A stretch of 64,000 nucleotides of DNA from Ascarosepion bandense (GCA_037127315.1 JBBBDQ010001689.1:713501-777500); one strand, 5' to 3'; positions 41,961-52,476 are shown, counted from the stretch's first letter. Program-made: numbers and translations. Notes: generated by a model not told the origin, from the letters alone.

Positions 41961-43040
41961 ATAAAAACCCTCACAAGTATCACAGAAATATCGCGAATAA
42001 ACAAACTGGATCCATCAGTCCAAAACTTAAATGAAAATGCGGACGGAACAGAAAAGCAACGACAAGAGACGACGTATCAGGGAAAATGTGAAAGATCCTA
42101 GAAAAATACTATTCGTTTTGTTTCAACTCATTTCTAACAATGATGTAGTTGCATAGATCGATAAGCATCACCAGTTCAATACATTATAAGTAGATAACAT
42201 TGATGGCTGATAATAAGAAGCACAGTCAACTCCAACCGCATAGACCGATCGATTCCAGTTAGCTGAATGCGGCGATCGTTGTTCCTCTTTGCAACCACAA
42301 ATACATAATCGTACTTTTAAGGTGAAAGTCAGAATGGAAGATAACGAAGAAGAGAACGACTCGTAAATTCAATTCTTTATTAGAAAAGCCTGGAAGATAC
42401 TGAATTCGGGTTCGTTGGTTCGAGAAGAAGAAGAAGAAGAAGAAGAAGAAGAAGAAGAAGAAGAAGAAGAAGAAGAAGAAGAAGAAGAAGAAGAAGAAGA
42501 AGAACTTGCTAAAACAATTCACACAGATGTTTTTCCTGGTAATGAAATTGATAGCACCAACATAAATGGTTGAAAATCCATCCTATTTGAAAGAGGTACA
42601 AGGGCCTTCCGTTGATAAGATTTAAGTAAAGTTGCTTTGAAAATGGACGCTTTCAATAAAATAGAGAAAACAAGGTTTTTAAGCGAACTAGTTTGAATGA
42701 GGAAAAGGCCAAACAAAATCCAAATAAAAGAACAAACAAACAAAAAAAAACTTCTAAGAGATTTATTTACATTCAAACACGCGTGAATGAGTCAGAAAAA
42801 ACAACGCGGAACACAAATAAAATGAAGCAGACTCAATAGCTACCAATTTTGAGGGAAATAAAAGTCTTGCTAGGATTCCTTACTGGCTGTTATAATCTTA
42901 AGATAAGCAGATGACACAGCATTGATACCAGAAAAAGAAATGAAACTGTAGTCTTAGATGAAGAGTCTCTCTTTCCACAAATGTCCTCTCTTCAAACGTA
43001 TAAGAAAAATACGAACAGAATGCACAGCAAGTCAAGTTAC
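41961..43040. other. spacer with (GAA)n
   Basis: A (GAA)n tract of about 27 units lies at 42423-42504. The remainder has no recognised gene. Confidence 0.55.
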
Positions 43041-43850
43041 ATTAGACAAAATCCTTTTTCTCACCCCCGCGCTCCTTCACCACCGCCTTTTTTTATCCCG
43101 ACACAGACCGGAACGCCCCCTACGTGATCTCACGAGACGAGACGAGAATCTAAAATATAATCTCGTGACGCGGCCATTTTGAACCTTGCATTAAAGTGGA
43201 TCTATTTTTTATTTTTTTTACCACACTCCCCCTTGATCTTTAAGATCACACTTGATAATCGCTCAGTCACAGCCGCGGTCGTCGATTCCTCTTGGTCCTT
43301 TTGTTGTTGGCCTTCTTGAGCACTGTCCTCCAGTTGCCCGTCCTCCAGTTGCCCGTCCTCCAGTTGCCCGTCCTGCACGTCATCTTCCGACGTCACGCCT
43401 TGGACTGGTCTTACGCCGAGTATATGTCTCGGTATCCCTTCTACGGATACATTGTTGTTGGAGTGACTTTCTGTAACTGTCCCTCTATCCCACTGTGTCG
43501 TACACCGTGCACCACGAGGCTTTACCCAAAACCTCGTCTCCACCCTGTATGGTACTCTGTGCCTCTCCCTGCTGCTTGGCTGAGTACAACTTTCGGAATG
43601 CGCCACGCATACCTGTACACCTACTCTTAATGCACAGTCTCCTCCTCCTGTCCCGTCCTAGGCGTCATGTTGTACCAAAAAAGTGCCTCTTCTTTTTTTA
43701 TCCTGACACACAACAAAACGCCCCCAAAACATCGAACACATCAACCCACGTCATCTCAAGAGAAGAGGCGAGAATCTAAAAATATAAGCTCGTGACGCGG
43801 CCATTTTGAACCTTGCTTTGAGGTGGGTCTATTTTTTATTTTTCACTACA
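43040..43850 (-). mobile_element. internally deleted Ty3/gypsy-like retrotransposon
   Basis: On the minus strand: 5' LTR 43668-43850 (TGTAGTGAAAAATAAAAAAT to TTGGTACAACA), then TGACGCCTAGGACGGGACAG as primer-binding-site-like leader (43648-43667), then a short coding remnant, then the polypurine tract AAGGGGGAG (about 43226-43234), then the 3' LTR beginning TGTGGTAAA at 43225 and running to about 43040. Both LTRs share CTCGTGACGCGGCCATTTTG (plus-strand reading) and AACCTTGC. Nearly all of gag-pol is deleted. Confidence 0.82.
43240..43612 (-). pseudogene. Ty3/gypsy integrase C-terminal remnant
   Basis: The frame reads RVETRFWVKPRGARCTTQWD, RGTVTESHSNNNVSVEGIPR, HILGVRPV and then an acidic repeat (GQLED three times). 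The pattern KP..ARCT..W..G.VT..S..N.SV.G.PRH....R is characteristic of the C-terminal domain of gypsy-type integrases, which binds DNA during insertion. The catalytic core is absent. The tail ends just before the polypurine tract, as expected for the end of pol. The start is arbitrary because the upstream part is leader joined by deletion. Confidence 0.72.
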
Positions 43851-43989
43851 GTAACTATAAGAATTACAACAGAAGACAGTGAAGAAAATTGTTATACTTT
43901 CAGCTATTATCAAGGATGAGTTTATTTTACGTGTGATTGAATATGCGTCGTGTTTATGTATGTGTATAGAGTCATTTGTGTTTTATATT

Positions 43990-44276
43990 CCCAGTTAGTG
44001 ATACACGCTTGGGTTACTATGTCTCGAAAGAGACATAACTGACTGTGCAGAACATTTTCCAGCAGTAGGTTGACTTTCTGCGGTAGACTGGTTGCCGACT
44101 AAGACTATAGAACCCAATCTGTCCTATTATTTAACCCATAATTGTAGGTAAAGGTCGGATTAATACCTTCCCCAAGGGTATTTATGCGTAAGTGAATGCG
44201 AGGAATTCAACTGGAGCTCGAACTCGATTCCCCGATTTCTCGTTCTGAGTTGATATCCACTGCACCATAACGCACG
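43990..44276 (-). mobile_element. SINE, tRNA head, tail type A
   Basis: On the minus strand the tRNA-like head (GTGCGTTATGGTGCAGTGGA) is near 44257-44276. The body and tail A extend down to 43990, where the last 15 bp (CAGTCAGTTAAGTG) are eroded. Confidence 0.88.
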
Positions 44277-44429
44277 TTCCCAACATGTTAAGTACAATGT
44301 TGGCGTTTTTAGTTGATATTATTAAGTGTTGGATTTTTCTTGTTATTAATAATACTTCAATTATTCTTAACCCTTTTTGCAAATGAATGATGCTACTATA
44401 TTTGTATTATTAACACGTATTTTATGGGT

Positions 44430-44700
44430 AGATTTTGGTCAGTCTCCGTGTGTGTTTAAATGAGATCGAATTGAGCTCTGATCTGAGACATGCAACGTAA
44501 ATCTTATAACCAAAGAAGTGGTAGCGTGTCCGATGTAATTATTTTCGAATTGATCAATAACACAATTCTTCAAAGGACATGTAAATTCGTAAATAATAAT
44601 GGTTCTCTGTAGTTTAGCTCTTGCAGTGGAATTTTTATTTTTGACGGTGAGTTTACCAGTTTTAAATGTTGTGTAATAGATAAATAATTTCACTTTTTCT
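44430..44700 (-). mobile_element. Penelope-like GIY-YIG endonuclease fragment
   Basis: The minus strand at 44439-44693 reads IIIYEFTCPLKNC, then NNYIGHATTSLVIRFTLH and SSIRSHLNTHG. The GIY-YIG signature appears as IIYEF...NYIG, followed by the R..H..D-type helix region, as in Penelope-like elements whose protein couples reverse transcriptase to a GIY-YIG nuclease. The conserved first G of GIY is replaced by I-I-Y. No continuous frame links this to the reverse transcriptase at 46745, so the element is dead. Confidence 0.75.
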
Positions 44701-45826
44701 GTTTAAGTCAACGGTAGTTGTGTATTTTTGGCTGATGTTTCGAAGCGAAGATTCGACTTATTTATAGTTGCTATGCATTTTGTTTTTGTAGAAAATATTA
44801 TTGTTATTGTTTTTTTTTGTTTTTTTTTTCGTTGGTATTTTTTACTTTAAAAAAAGTTTATGGTAATCAACAAGATGGTTATGGAAGCTCTTGTTCACAA
44901 GCGTTTGTTTCATGTTATCGAGTTCTTTGAAGAAAAGCAGACGATATAAGAAACTCCCGTACGTTCGAGTAAGAAAATTTTTAATAAAACAAATTTTATA
45001 TATAATAGGACATTGGCTAGCAAAATTAAGATGAAGATTTTTTAATGTTCGCTTTTACATTCCTGAAGTAGTGAAAACATTATGACGAAACTAACCGAGA
45101 ACATCCAAAAATGGGAGTTTATTTTTTATTATATTTTTTGGGCTAAGCTCATATGTAATGTTGAGGAGATAATTCTTTTCGGAAGTAGTTTTAAGCGAAT
45201 CGATTTCATTTTATTTTTCTAAGCTAAAATGAAAATATCATCTACAAAACGAACATGTATTTGGTCACTTTTTGAAAAACTGATTAAATCGTTAATCTTA
45301 GTTTTAAAAAAATTACTTTTAATCTTGTTTGTAAGTCAAAATACACTGCATTTATGTTCATTTATCGCATCAATCGACGTAGTAATGCTGCGATAAATTG
45401 TCTGTAATGGACGTTACTCCAAAAAGGCGAACAAAAATTGTAACGCTGCACAAAAGCCCTATATCTAATGTAAAAGTTGTAACGCTGCACAAAAGCCCTA
45501 TATCTAATGTAAAAGTTGTAACGCTGCACAAAGCCCGATATCTAATGTAAAAATTGTAACGCTGCACAAAAACCATATATCTAATATTCTATTAGATATA
45601 AAATTCGTGTTATTAAAAATTTTCTTGCTTGAGTGTACTAGAGTTTCTAATCTCGTCTGCTTTTCTTCAAAGAACTCGATAATATGAAACAAATGCTTGT
45701 GAACAGGAGCTTCCATAACCATCTTACTGATTAGCATAAACTTTTTCTTTTTAATATAAAAAATACCAACGGAAAAAAAATTTAGAGAAGCAACGACCTA
45801 GAAGTTTTTTTCCATACCTCAGTCAA
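44701..45826 (-). mobile_element. rearranged Penelope-like interior
   Basis: Segment 44870-45010 (AAGATGGTTATGGAAGCTCT, GAGTTCTTTGAAGAAAAGCA) is repeated in inverted orientation at 45590-45745. Segment 45290-45440 matches the terminal-repeat fragment at 41800-41900. A 39-bp tandem repeat (TTGTAACGCTGCACAAAAGC then CCTATATCTAATGTAAAAG) occurs four times at 45437-45596. These inversions and local duplications suggest repeated rearrangement of a Penelope-like copy. Confidence 0.65.
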
Positions 45827-46747
45827 TTAAGGGCCATACGTGATACACGCTTTGGGCGATCATGTCTTGAAAAAGACATGACTTACTACGCAGAAGAATA
45901 TATCCCTCAGTAGGTTGCCATTGCTTTCTGCGGTAGACTGGTTGCCAGTCAACGCTTTAGAACCCAATCTGTCCTGTTATTTAGCCCATAACTGGAGGAA
46001 AAGAGAGATTATATTACATTATTATATTAAGTATAATTAGTGGGGGATCAGTTTATACTCCATAACAATAGAAAATGACTCCCCACCCAATTTATACCAA
46101 GTAGAAATTTTAATTATTTTTCCAATTATTATATTCAGTCAGTCAGTTAAGTGCCATACGTGATACACGCTTTGGGCGATCATGTCTCGAAAGAGATATG
46201 ACTGACTGGGCAGAAGATTATCCCGCAGTAGGTTGCCATTGCTTTCTGAGGTAGACTGGTTGCCAGCCAAGGTTTTAGAACGCAATCTGTCCTATTAACC
46301 CATAACTGAAAGGAAAGGAGTGATAGATTATATTACATTATGATATTAAGTACAATTAGTGGGGGATCAGTTTATACTCCATAACAATAGAAAATGACTC
46401 CCCACCCACTTTATACCAAGTAGAAATTTTAATTATTTTTCCAAGTATTATATTCAGTTAGTCAGTTTAGTGTCATACGTTACACACGCTTGGGCGATCA
46501 TGTATCGAAAGAAACATGACTGACTGGGCAGGAGATCATCCCGCAGTAGGTTGCCATTGCTTTCTGCTGTAGCCTGGTTGCCAGCCAAGGCTATAGAACC
46601 CAATCCGTTCTATTATTTAACCCATAACTGGAGTGAAGAGATGGATTAATACCTTCTCCAAGCGTATTTGTGCGTAAGTGAATGCGAAAATTCAACTGGA
46701 ATTCGAACTTGTCACCCGATTTGTCGTTCCAAGTCGATATTCACTCG
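45827..46747 (-). repeat. tandem array of SINE tail A units with a conserved hairpin
   Basis: Three SINE tail A segments start near 45827, 46137 and 46452, a spacing of about 310-316 bp. The first two are separated from the next by the same ~130-bp linker (GTGGGGGATCAGTTTATACT, CCATAACAATAG, AAATGACTCCCCAC), which forms a hairpin. The third SINE extends through the body into the tRNA-like head and ends abruptly at 46747 inside Penelope-like sequence. The same SINE-hairpin-SINE layout occurs at 54381-54979. Confidence 0.88.
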
Positions 46748-46954
46748 GTTAATTTTCGCGTAAATATTGCCATTATGATTGTAAAAAGAAAATTTAGTGG
46801 TGCAGGCATGTAAACGTTTTTTGAGAATATTGGATTTAATAGTTGGAAATGAAATTGAAATATGTTTATATAAGGAGTTAAGGATTATATCAACGGGGAC
46901 ATTAGTAAACATATTTTCAACGTCGAATAATGCGATAAATAAAAATAAATGCAA
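46745..46954 (-). mobile_element. Penelope-like reverse transcriptase fragment
   Basis: The minus strand reads ALFDVENMFTNVPVDIILNS, then LYKHISISFPTIKSNILKKR and FSFYNHNGNIYAKINRVN. FDV..(L/M)FTNVP is the A box of Penelope-like reverse transcriptases and contains the first catalytic aspartate. The frame is cut at 46745 by the SINE array. The B and C boxes (YADD-type) are not found. Confidence 0.75.
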
Positions 46955-46959
46955 ACAAG

Positions 46960-47150
46960 ATTAAAGGTTATTTTTTTTTAATTAAGATTAACGATTTAAA
47001 TTAATGGATCGACTTTGATAAGAAAAACAGTAATTTATAGGAAATCCAAAAGTGAGTAGATTTTTAGTGGATATCTTGCATATATAAAACAAAAAGTCAA
47101 TTTTCTAAAATCGGATGACCATTTCGACAAGTACATTTAACACTTGTCAC
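46960..47150 (-). mobile_element. Penelope-like terminal repeat fragment
   Basis: The minus strand has TGATGTGACAAGTGTTAAAT, GTACTTGTCGAAATGGTCAT, CCGATTTTAGAAAATTG and AAATCCAAAAGTGAGTAGAT-complement sequences that match 41618-41760. GACAAGT/ACTTGTC forms a 7-bp hairpin directly before GAAA, as in hammerhead stem II. It lies upstream of the reverse transcriptase fragment, as a 5' terminal repeat should. Confidence 0.65.
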
Positions 47151-47184
47151 ATCATTTAGAACCAGATATTATGGCAAAAATTAT

Positions 47185-47189
<5 letters not shown>

Positions 47190-47249
<60 letters not shown>

Positions 47250-47258
47250 AAGGGCAGG
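47190..47258. repeat. (GT)n(GA)n microsatellite
   Basis: Short GT tract, then about 25 GA units. Confidence 0.95.
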
Positions 47259-47378
47259 GAAAAATAAAAAGTAAAAACGTGGCAGATACTTGCTGTGGGA
47301 AATTGTAAGTTTGCAACTTTGTTGACAGAAACGATAAGAGATACATTAAAAAAATAAAAAATAAAAAATGTTATAGAA

Positions 47379-47483
47379 GCAGTGGTTGGATTTTAATCAA
47401 ATTTGATACACTCATAGACAAAGATATAAGAACGATATTCAGAAATTTCAAGGTTACAGATCTTACAAAAGTGCAGAAAATCG

Positions 47484-47536
<53 letters not shown>

Positions 47537-47682
47537 CAAGATGTCTGTGTGTGTGTCTGTTTATCTGTCTGTATGTCCTTTACACAAATCCACAATTTTA
47601 TTCTTTAGGCTGAGTCTAAGCTCCAAGACCATGAAATAGTTTTAAAGCTTTCATTACATCCGAGCAACGCCGGGCTATACTG

Positions 47683-47690
<8 letters not shown>
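47379..47690 (+). mobile_element. Helitron, 3' portion
   Basis: AGTGGTTGGATTTTAATCAA and ATTTGATACACTCATAGACA match the complement of 63060-63130. After (TA)n at 47491-47533, AAGGCAAGATGTCTGTGTG, CATTACATCCGAGCAACGCC and GGGCTATACTGCTA give the Helitron 3' hairpin and end. The final G of CTAG is replaced by the start of a (TA)n tract. The 5' end is missing. Confidence 0.82.
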
Positions 47691-47751
<61 letters not shown>

Positions 47752-47752
47752 G
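47686..47752. repeat. (TA)n(TG)n microsatellite
   Basis: Compound dinucleotide tract between Helitron and Penelope-like fragment. Confidence 0.95.
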
Positions 47753-47769
47753 TGTGCAAAAAGAAAGGT

Positions 47770-48310
47770 ACATAATATATACAACCACAACAAAAGAAAC
47801 ACTGTTAACAATAATAATCTAAACAATAACAAATACATCATACTATCAACCAACTCCATTGCATCAAATATCCAAAACAATCTATCTCATATAAAAAATA
47901 CATCCATAGTAACAACTACTTCGAAAACTATTATGGCCATTATCAGATCTAAAAATAACCGAAATCAAAATGACGAGCAAGCAGGTTTATAGCGAATAAA
48001 TTGCCTGGATTGTTCTTCCATCTGCATCGGAGAAACAAGCAGAAATCTAAAAAAAAACGTATATATGAACACAAAAGAGACATCAGTAATGATAATCTTA
48101 CAAATGCATTAGTGATTCACTGAAATAAATTCAACCACAATTTCGATTTTAAAAATGCCACACTAATAAATTTATTCAGAAGAAAAGTTCTCGAGAGCGC
48201 CGCTATCCAATATTTCGCACCCCGAATTTTTCTCAATCTCACCTTTACTTATGGAAATTATACTCAAACAGACCAACATACATAATAAAAATTTCAAAGA
48301 AAACGGTTGA
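47770..48310 (+). mobile_element. second Penelope-like GIY-YIG endonuclease fragment
   Basis: The plus strand reads NDEQAGL-stop-RINCLDCSS, ICIGETSRNLKK, then after a +1/-1 shift in an A-run RIYEHKRDISNDNLTNALVI, H-stop-NKFNHNFDFKNATL and INLFRRKVLESAAIQYFAP. It corresponds to GIY.I.C..C...YIGET.R.L..R..EH, the GIY-YIG domain. The catalytic Y-to-stop change in GIY and the frameshift show that it is inactive. It is diverged from the 44.4-kb copy, so two Penelope-like lineages occur here. Confidence 0.8.
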
Positions 48311-48467
48311 ATTCCATTCATTTTAACATCTCGTGACTTTACACTACACATGAAAGAATTCTAAAACAGACTTACACACGAAATAAACAAAAAATAAAAA
48401 ACAACGGTCAAATTCCCTTCGTTTTAATTTCTCGTGATTTTGCACTACACATGAAGAAATTCTAAAA
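48303..48467. repeat. 100-bp direct duplication
   Basis: ACGGTTGAATTCCATTCATT..CACTACACATGAAAGAATTC at 48304-48365 is repeated as ACGGTCAAATTCCCTTCGTT..CACTACACATGAAGAAATTC about 100 bp further on. Confidence 0.8.
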
Positions 48468-48564
48468 ACTAAAATATTCTGTTGATCTTTGAAATGATTT
48501 GTGAGCGTCTTTGTGGTTACCAACACTTTGTTTATAGATACGTAATTTAGAATAAAGCTCATTT

Positions 48565-48620
48565 CGTCTTTTTGCCTTGATAAAGTCCATCACAGGACGA
48601 AACATGTAGGTGATTTAAAA
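48565..48620 (+). ncRNA. hammerhead-like relic downstream of Penelope fragment
   Basis: TTGATAAAGTCCATCACAGG then ACGAAACATGTAGGTG. The GTCC/GGAC hairpin followed by CGAAAC fits stem II and GAAA of a hammerhead, but the CTGATGA box has decayed to TTGATAA. It may simply be a conserved 3' motif of the element. Confidence 0.3.
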
Positions 48621-48652
48621 TACAGTTTTCCTCTTGGATTTATTTTATTTAA

Positions 48653-48655
<3 letters not shown>

Positions 48656-48718
<63 letters not shown>
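48656..48718. repeat. (TA)n microsatellite
   Basis: About 31 TA units. Confidence 0.97.
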
Positions 48719-48720
<2 letters not shown>

Positions 48721-48954
48721 CATTTAGAGATGCATAAGGCATTGATTATGTTCTTCCTTCTTTCTTTTTTCGTATTTTTTATTCATTTTGTTGCTTTTTT
48801 TTTTCTTATTTCATTCAACCTTTCGGCGTGTGTTGTTCAAGTCATCTTCAGGGAATTTTTTCTCATTCCTGTTTCTTTAAGCACCTTCCGTTTCCTTTCT
48901 CACTAATCGATCCTTATTTCTTTTCCTTCCTCTCATTTAACCCATTTTTACTAT

Positions 48955-48993
<39 letters not shown>

Positions 48994-49795
48994 CTTTTCC
49001 TTCCTTACTTCATGTCTTCATTCCATTGTTTTATTTCTTACGACCCTCATCCGTCTTTACCAATTTCAATTTAATCCCAAATCATCAATTCTTGTACGGA
49101 ACACGACACGCTCTTGTTTCGGATATTAGCATTAGCACTGCCCGAGGCCAACCTTTTGATCGAAGAATGATATGACAAGCCCGGGAATCCCCATCTGATT
49201 TACCATTCGGGAAGAGCTCCCGGCACCCCTTAGGCTTTTCATTTTTTCTCGTCACTGATTGGTTCCCTATTTTTCTTCTTACTCCTGGTTCTATCGACCC
49301 ACTGACATTAAGAGAAAGACTGATGATTTCAAGCTAAATTCTTTGTTTCCAGTAATATAACGCATCATTCTATTCCCTGGATTTTACTCCACAAAAGACC
49401 TTGATATCAAGACATTTTTGGAAGCGAATAACTCGGGCGTCTTTCTCGAAGACAGAACTGAGGGAACTAAATTAAATGCAAATAAACATTCCTCAATAAA
49501 TATGGGCTCACACTGCAATTAACCGATGAATAGAACCAATTTCAAGGTGTATAAAGCACGCTTCTTAAATGGAATTTTTTATGCGTCCTTTCTCTGCAAG
49601 CCGTGAGTGATCAATATTCCACAACTTTTTCTTCCATGTAACTCTGTAAAAATGGGACTCTTCCCTATCTGCCTTTGACCAGTACCTAAAACATACCTGC
49701 GCCTTATACGTGAAGAATTAATTATCGATTTTACAAACATGTATTGCGTTACTTTATCATATTTAGTTTTTTATTTATAAGTCAAATGTGTTGTA
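48719..49795. other. pyrimidine-rich spacer
   Basis: TTTC/TCTC-rich DNA to about 49010 with (CT)n at 48955-48995. After that there is mixed sequence without recognised genes up to the (TAA)n region. Confidence 0.5.
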
Positions 49796-49799
49796 TTTA

Positions 49800-49864
49800 T
49801 TGATAAATAATAATAATAATACTAATAATAATACTAATAATACTACTACTAATAATAATACTAC

Positions 49865-49898
<34 letters not shown>

Positions 49899-49905
49899 AA
49901 TAGAC
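49800..49905. repeat. (TAA)n/(CTA)n microsatellite, R4/Dong target-type sequence
   Basis: About 35 imperfect TAA units (ACTAATAATAATACTAATAA). It directly abuts the 5' truncation point of the R4/Dong-like copy. Confidence 0.95.
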
Positions 49906-51427
49906 CCTGCTGTAACAATAAAAGAATTGAAACCAGAAGAAGCTTATAAATACCTAGGTGTAAATGAGAGCGAAAACATTCACCATAAAAAAATGAAAGA
50001 AATAGTGCGTAAAGAGTACTATAGAAGGCTACGAATGATATTAAAAACTGAATTAAATTCACAGAATAGAGTTATGGCCATTAATAGCCTTGCAATCCCA
50101 GTTGTCCAATATAGCTTCAACATCTTAAACTGGACTCTAAACGACATCAGGCGAATGGATGCTAAAACAAGAAAGCTTCTTTCTAAGCATAGGATGCACC
50201 ACCCAAAGGCTGATGTAGACCGTCTATACATACCCCGTAAAGAAGGTGGAAGGGGTCTTATTCAGCTGGAATTGTCATACAAGACAACAACTATTGGCTT
50301 ACTAACATACATAGAAACAACAAAGGATTGGATGATACAATTAGTAAGGCAACATGAAGAAAGAAAGAAAAAATATTCAATAATAAAAGAAGGCAGTAAA
50401 TACAAACAAGAATTACAGTTAGTAGATTCTGTAGAAAAGCAAAACAGTAGCCAAGAACCAACTATCGCGGCAAAAAATATGAAAATGAAAGCCAAAGATA
50501 AAGCTCTTGAAAAGATGAAACAGCGCTGGCAAGACAAACCTCTGCATGGCCAATATCCAGTACGTGCCAATAAATCCAATGTTGACAAAGTTAATACTCA
50601 TCGATGGTTACGTGCATCCGGATTAAAGCCCGAAACTGAAGGCTTTATTCTTGCAGCACAAGACCAAAGTCTTTTCACGAGAAACTTTCAGGCAAATATT
50701 ATGCATAATAATAAGGATCCAAAATGCAGGTTTTGTGATAAACACCAAGAAACAATAGACCACCTAATCTCAGGCTGTTCTGTGCTTGCCCCAAATGAAT
50801 ATAAAAATCGCCACGATAGAGTTGGGCAATATTTACATTGGGCAATATGCAAACATTATGGAAAAGCTGTAGGCAAACACTGGTATGAACATCACCCAGC
50901 ACCGGTTACAGAAATAGAAGATGTAACCATTCTATGGGATTACACCATCTACACAGACAGAAAAATTGAAGCAAACAGGCCAGACATTATTGTTAAAAAC
51001 CAGGAGGAGAAAACTTGTCTATTACTTGATATGGCTTGTCCAGCGGATAGTAACATAGCAATCAAGGAATTTGAAAAACTGTCAAAATATAAAGACCTGG
51101 AAATTGAAATAGGAAAAATGTGGAAATTGAAAACAAGAGTTGTGCCAGTGATAGTAGGTGCACTTGGAATGATAAAAAAATGGAACAAAACAACACATTG
51201 AAAGGAACCCTGGAAACCCCAGCTTAAGAGATATACAAAAAATTGTCTTATTAAGTACAGCCCACACACTAAGGAAAACTTTATCTATGTAATGCTGGAG
51301 ATGATAGGGAAGATAGAAAAACATGAAATGGAACCATAACAACACGCCACTACCTGCCTTAGGTCTCCCCGCAGACTTGGTTGGTAGTGAGACCAAAGCA
51401 GAAATCGAAATATGATGAAAAATGACA
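49906..51427 (+). mobile_element. R4/Dong-like LINE, 5'-truncated copy with restriction-like endonuclease
   Basis: This is the longest element-coding stretch in the window. It covers the end of the reverse transcriptase/thumb, the linker, the zinc knuckle, the restriction-like endonuclease and the 3' untranslated region (51202-51427). The copy begins in (TAA)n and ends at (TAA)n (51428-51448). R4/Dong retrotransposons are known to insert in TAA repeats, so this flanking pattern agrees with the protein assignment. Confidence 0.88.
49927..51201 (+). CDS. R4/Dong-like retrotransposon protein, C-terminal part (partial)
   Basis: The 424-codon frame opens at the 5' truncation and has no native start (the first counted codon is TTG). 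Residues 5-110 (YKYLGVNESE, KEYYRRLRMI, PVVQYSFNILNW, HHPKADVDRLYIPR, GGRGL) form the thumb and adjoining region after the reverse transcriptase palm. A CCHC knuckle lies at C267-x2-C270-x8-H279-x4-C284 and would bind nucleic acid. The restriction-like endonuclease follows, with R351-P352-D353, 14 residues, then D368 (LLLDMACP), and E/K residues after it, fitting the RPD-x12-14-D/E rule of R2/R4-type elements. This enzyme nicks the target to prime reverse transcription. The frame is uninterrupted, which suggests a fairly recent insertion, but without the palm it cannot copy RNA. Confidence 0.88.
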   Translation: MKPEEAYKYLGVNESENIHHKKMKEIVRKEYYRRLRMILKTELNSQNRVMAINSLAIPVVQYSFNILNWTLNDIRRMDAKTRKLLSKHRMHHPKADVDRLYIPRKEGGRGLIQLELSYKTTTIGLLTYIETTKDWMIQLVRQHEERKKKYSIIKEGSKYKQELQLVDSVEKQNSSQEPTIAAKNMKMKAKDKALEKMKQRWQDKPLHGQYPVRANKSNVDKVNTHRWLRASGLKPETEGFILAAQDQSLFTRNFQANIMHNNKDPKCRFCDKHQETIDHLISGCSVLAPNEYKNRHDRVGQYLHWAICKHYGKAVGKHWYEHHPAPVTEIEDVTILWDYTIYTDRKIEANRPDIIVKNQEEKTCLLLDMACPADSNIAIKEFEKLSKYKDLEIEIGKMWKLKTRVVPVIVGALGMIKKWNKTTH

Positions 51428-51795
51428 TAATAATAATAATAATAATAAACTGTCAAAATATAAAAACCTTTCAATTGAAATAGAAAAAATGTGGAAATTG
51501 AAAACAAGAGTCGTGTCAGTGATAGTAGGTGCACTTGGAATGATAAAAAATGGAACAAAACAACACATTGAAAGGAACCCTGGAAACCCCAGCTTAAGAG
51601 ATATACAAAAAATGGTCTTATTAAGTACAGCCCACACACTAAGGAAAGCTTTGTCTATGTAACGCTAGGGATGTTAGGGGAGATAGAAAAAACATGAAAT
51701 GAAGACATAACAACAGGCCACGACCAGCCTTAGGTCTGCCCGCAGACTTGGTTGGTAGTGCGACCATAGCAGAAATCGAAATATGAAGAGAAATG
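51428..51795 (+). mobile_element. R4/Dong-like LINE, second copy (3' end only)
   Basis: After (TAA)n at 51428-51448, the last ~345 bp of the same family appear again (KLSKYKNLSIEIEKMWKLKT, then SVIVGALGMIKNGTKQH, then the 3' region AGAAATCGAAATATGA). It ends in (TAA)n at 51796-51833. One A fewer in the A-run near 51547 shifts the frame relative to copy 1. Confidence 0.88.
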
Positions 51796-51796
51796 A

Positions 51797-51833
<37 letters not shown>

Positions 51834-51837
<4 letters not shown>

Positions 51838-52205
51838 TCACCCCAACCACAATACGGAGATAGTACCTGTAACAATTTTAGGAGACTTTACAAGGCACAC
51901 ACGTAGAAAAATCAAAGCTAATCGCCCAGACATCGTGATCACAGAACACAAAGACAGAATGTGCTTTCTTATTTATATAGCAGTCCCTGCAGATAGCAAT
52001 GTTTTTTTTTAAATTATTAAAAAAAAAAACTATCAAAACACAAAGATCTTAGAAATTTCAGGAATGTGGCACATGAGGTCATCAATAATTCCTGGTGTAG
52101 TTGGAGCCTTCGGTTTTTGAGAAAATATTGGGATAGTCTCACTGAATGGGATTCCTGGTTGTCCATGCCTTAAAGAAGTACAAAAGATTGTACACACAAA
52201 TACAG
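51834..52205 (+). mobile_element. R4/Dong-like LINE, third copy of a diverged lineage
   Basis: The frame reads YHPNHNTEIVPVTIL, GDFTRHTRRKIKANRPDIVI, TEHKDRMCFLIYIAVPADSN. The RPD motif is present, but the second acidic residue 14 positions later is Y instead of D, and stops follow in an A-rich stretch. It is preceded by (TAA)n and followed by AT-rich DNA at 52205-52385. Confidence 0.8.
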
Positions 52206-52476
52206 CTTACATCTTACGGATATTTTAATATATTAAGTAATATATGTGATATATGAAATATAATTTTTATATAATAATATAATTTTTATATAATTGTTAT
52301 ATAATATATGTAATATAATTTTTATATATTAAATAGTATATGTAAAATGTTTATGATTTTACTTCGTTTATTTTTTTTTACGAAAATGCTCATGGAAAAT
52401 TGTTACGGTGGCATTTTTAATATTAGCCATCTGGTTGGGACCCAGGGAGAAATGAGTATACACAGAAATCAGAGGA

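Noticed and set aside
44735..44770. Hammerhead-like GCTGATGTTTCGAAGCGAAG
   Set aside because: There is no GAAA box in the right place after the hairpin, so the fold does not fit the consensus.
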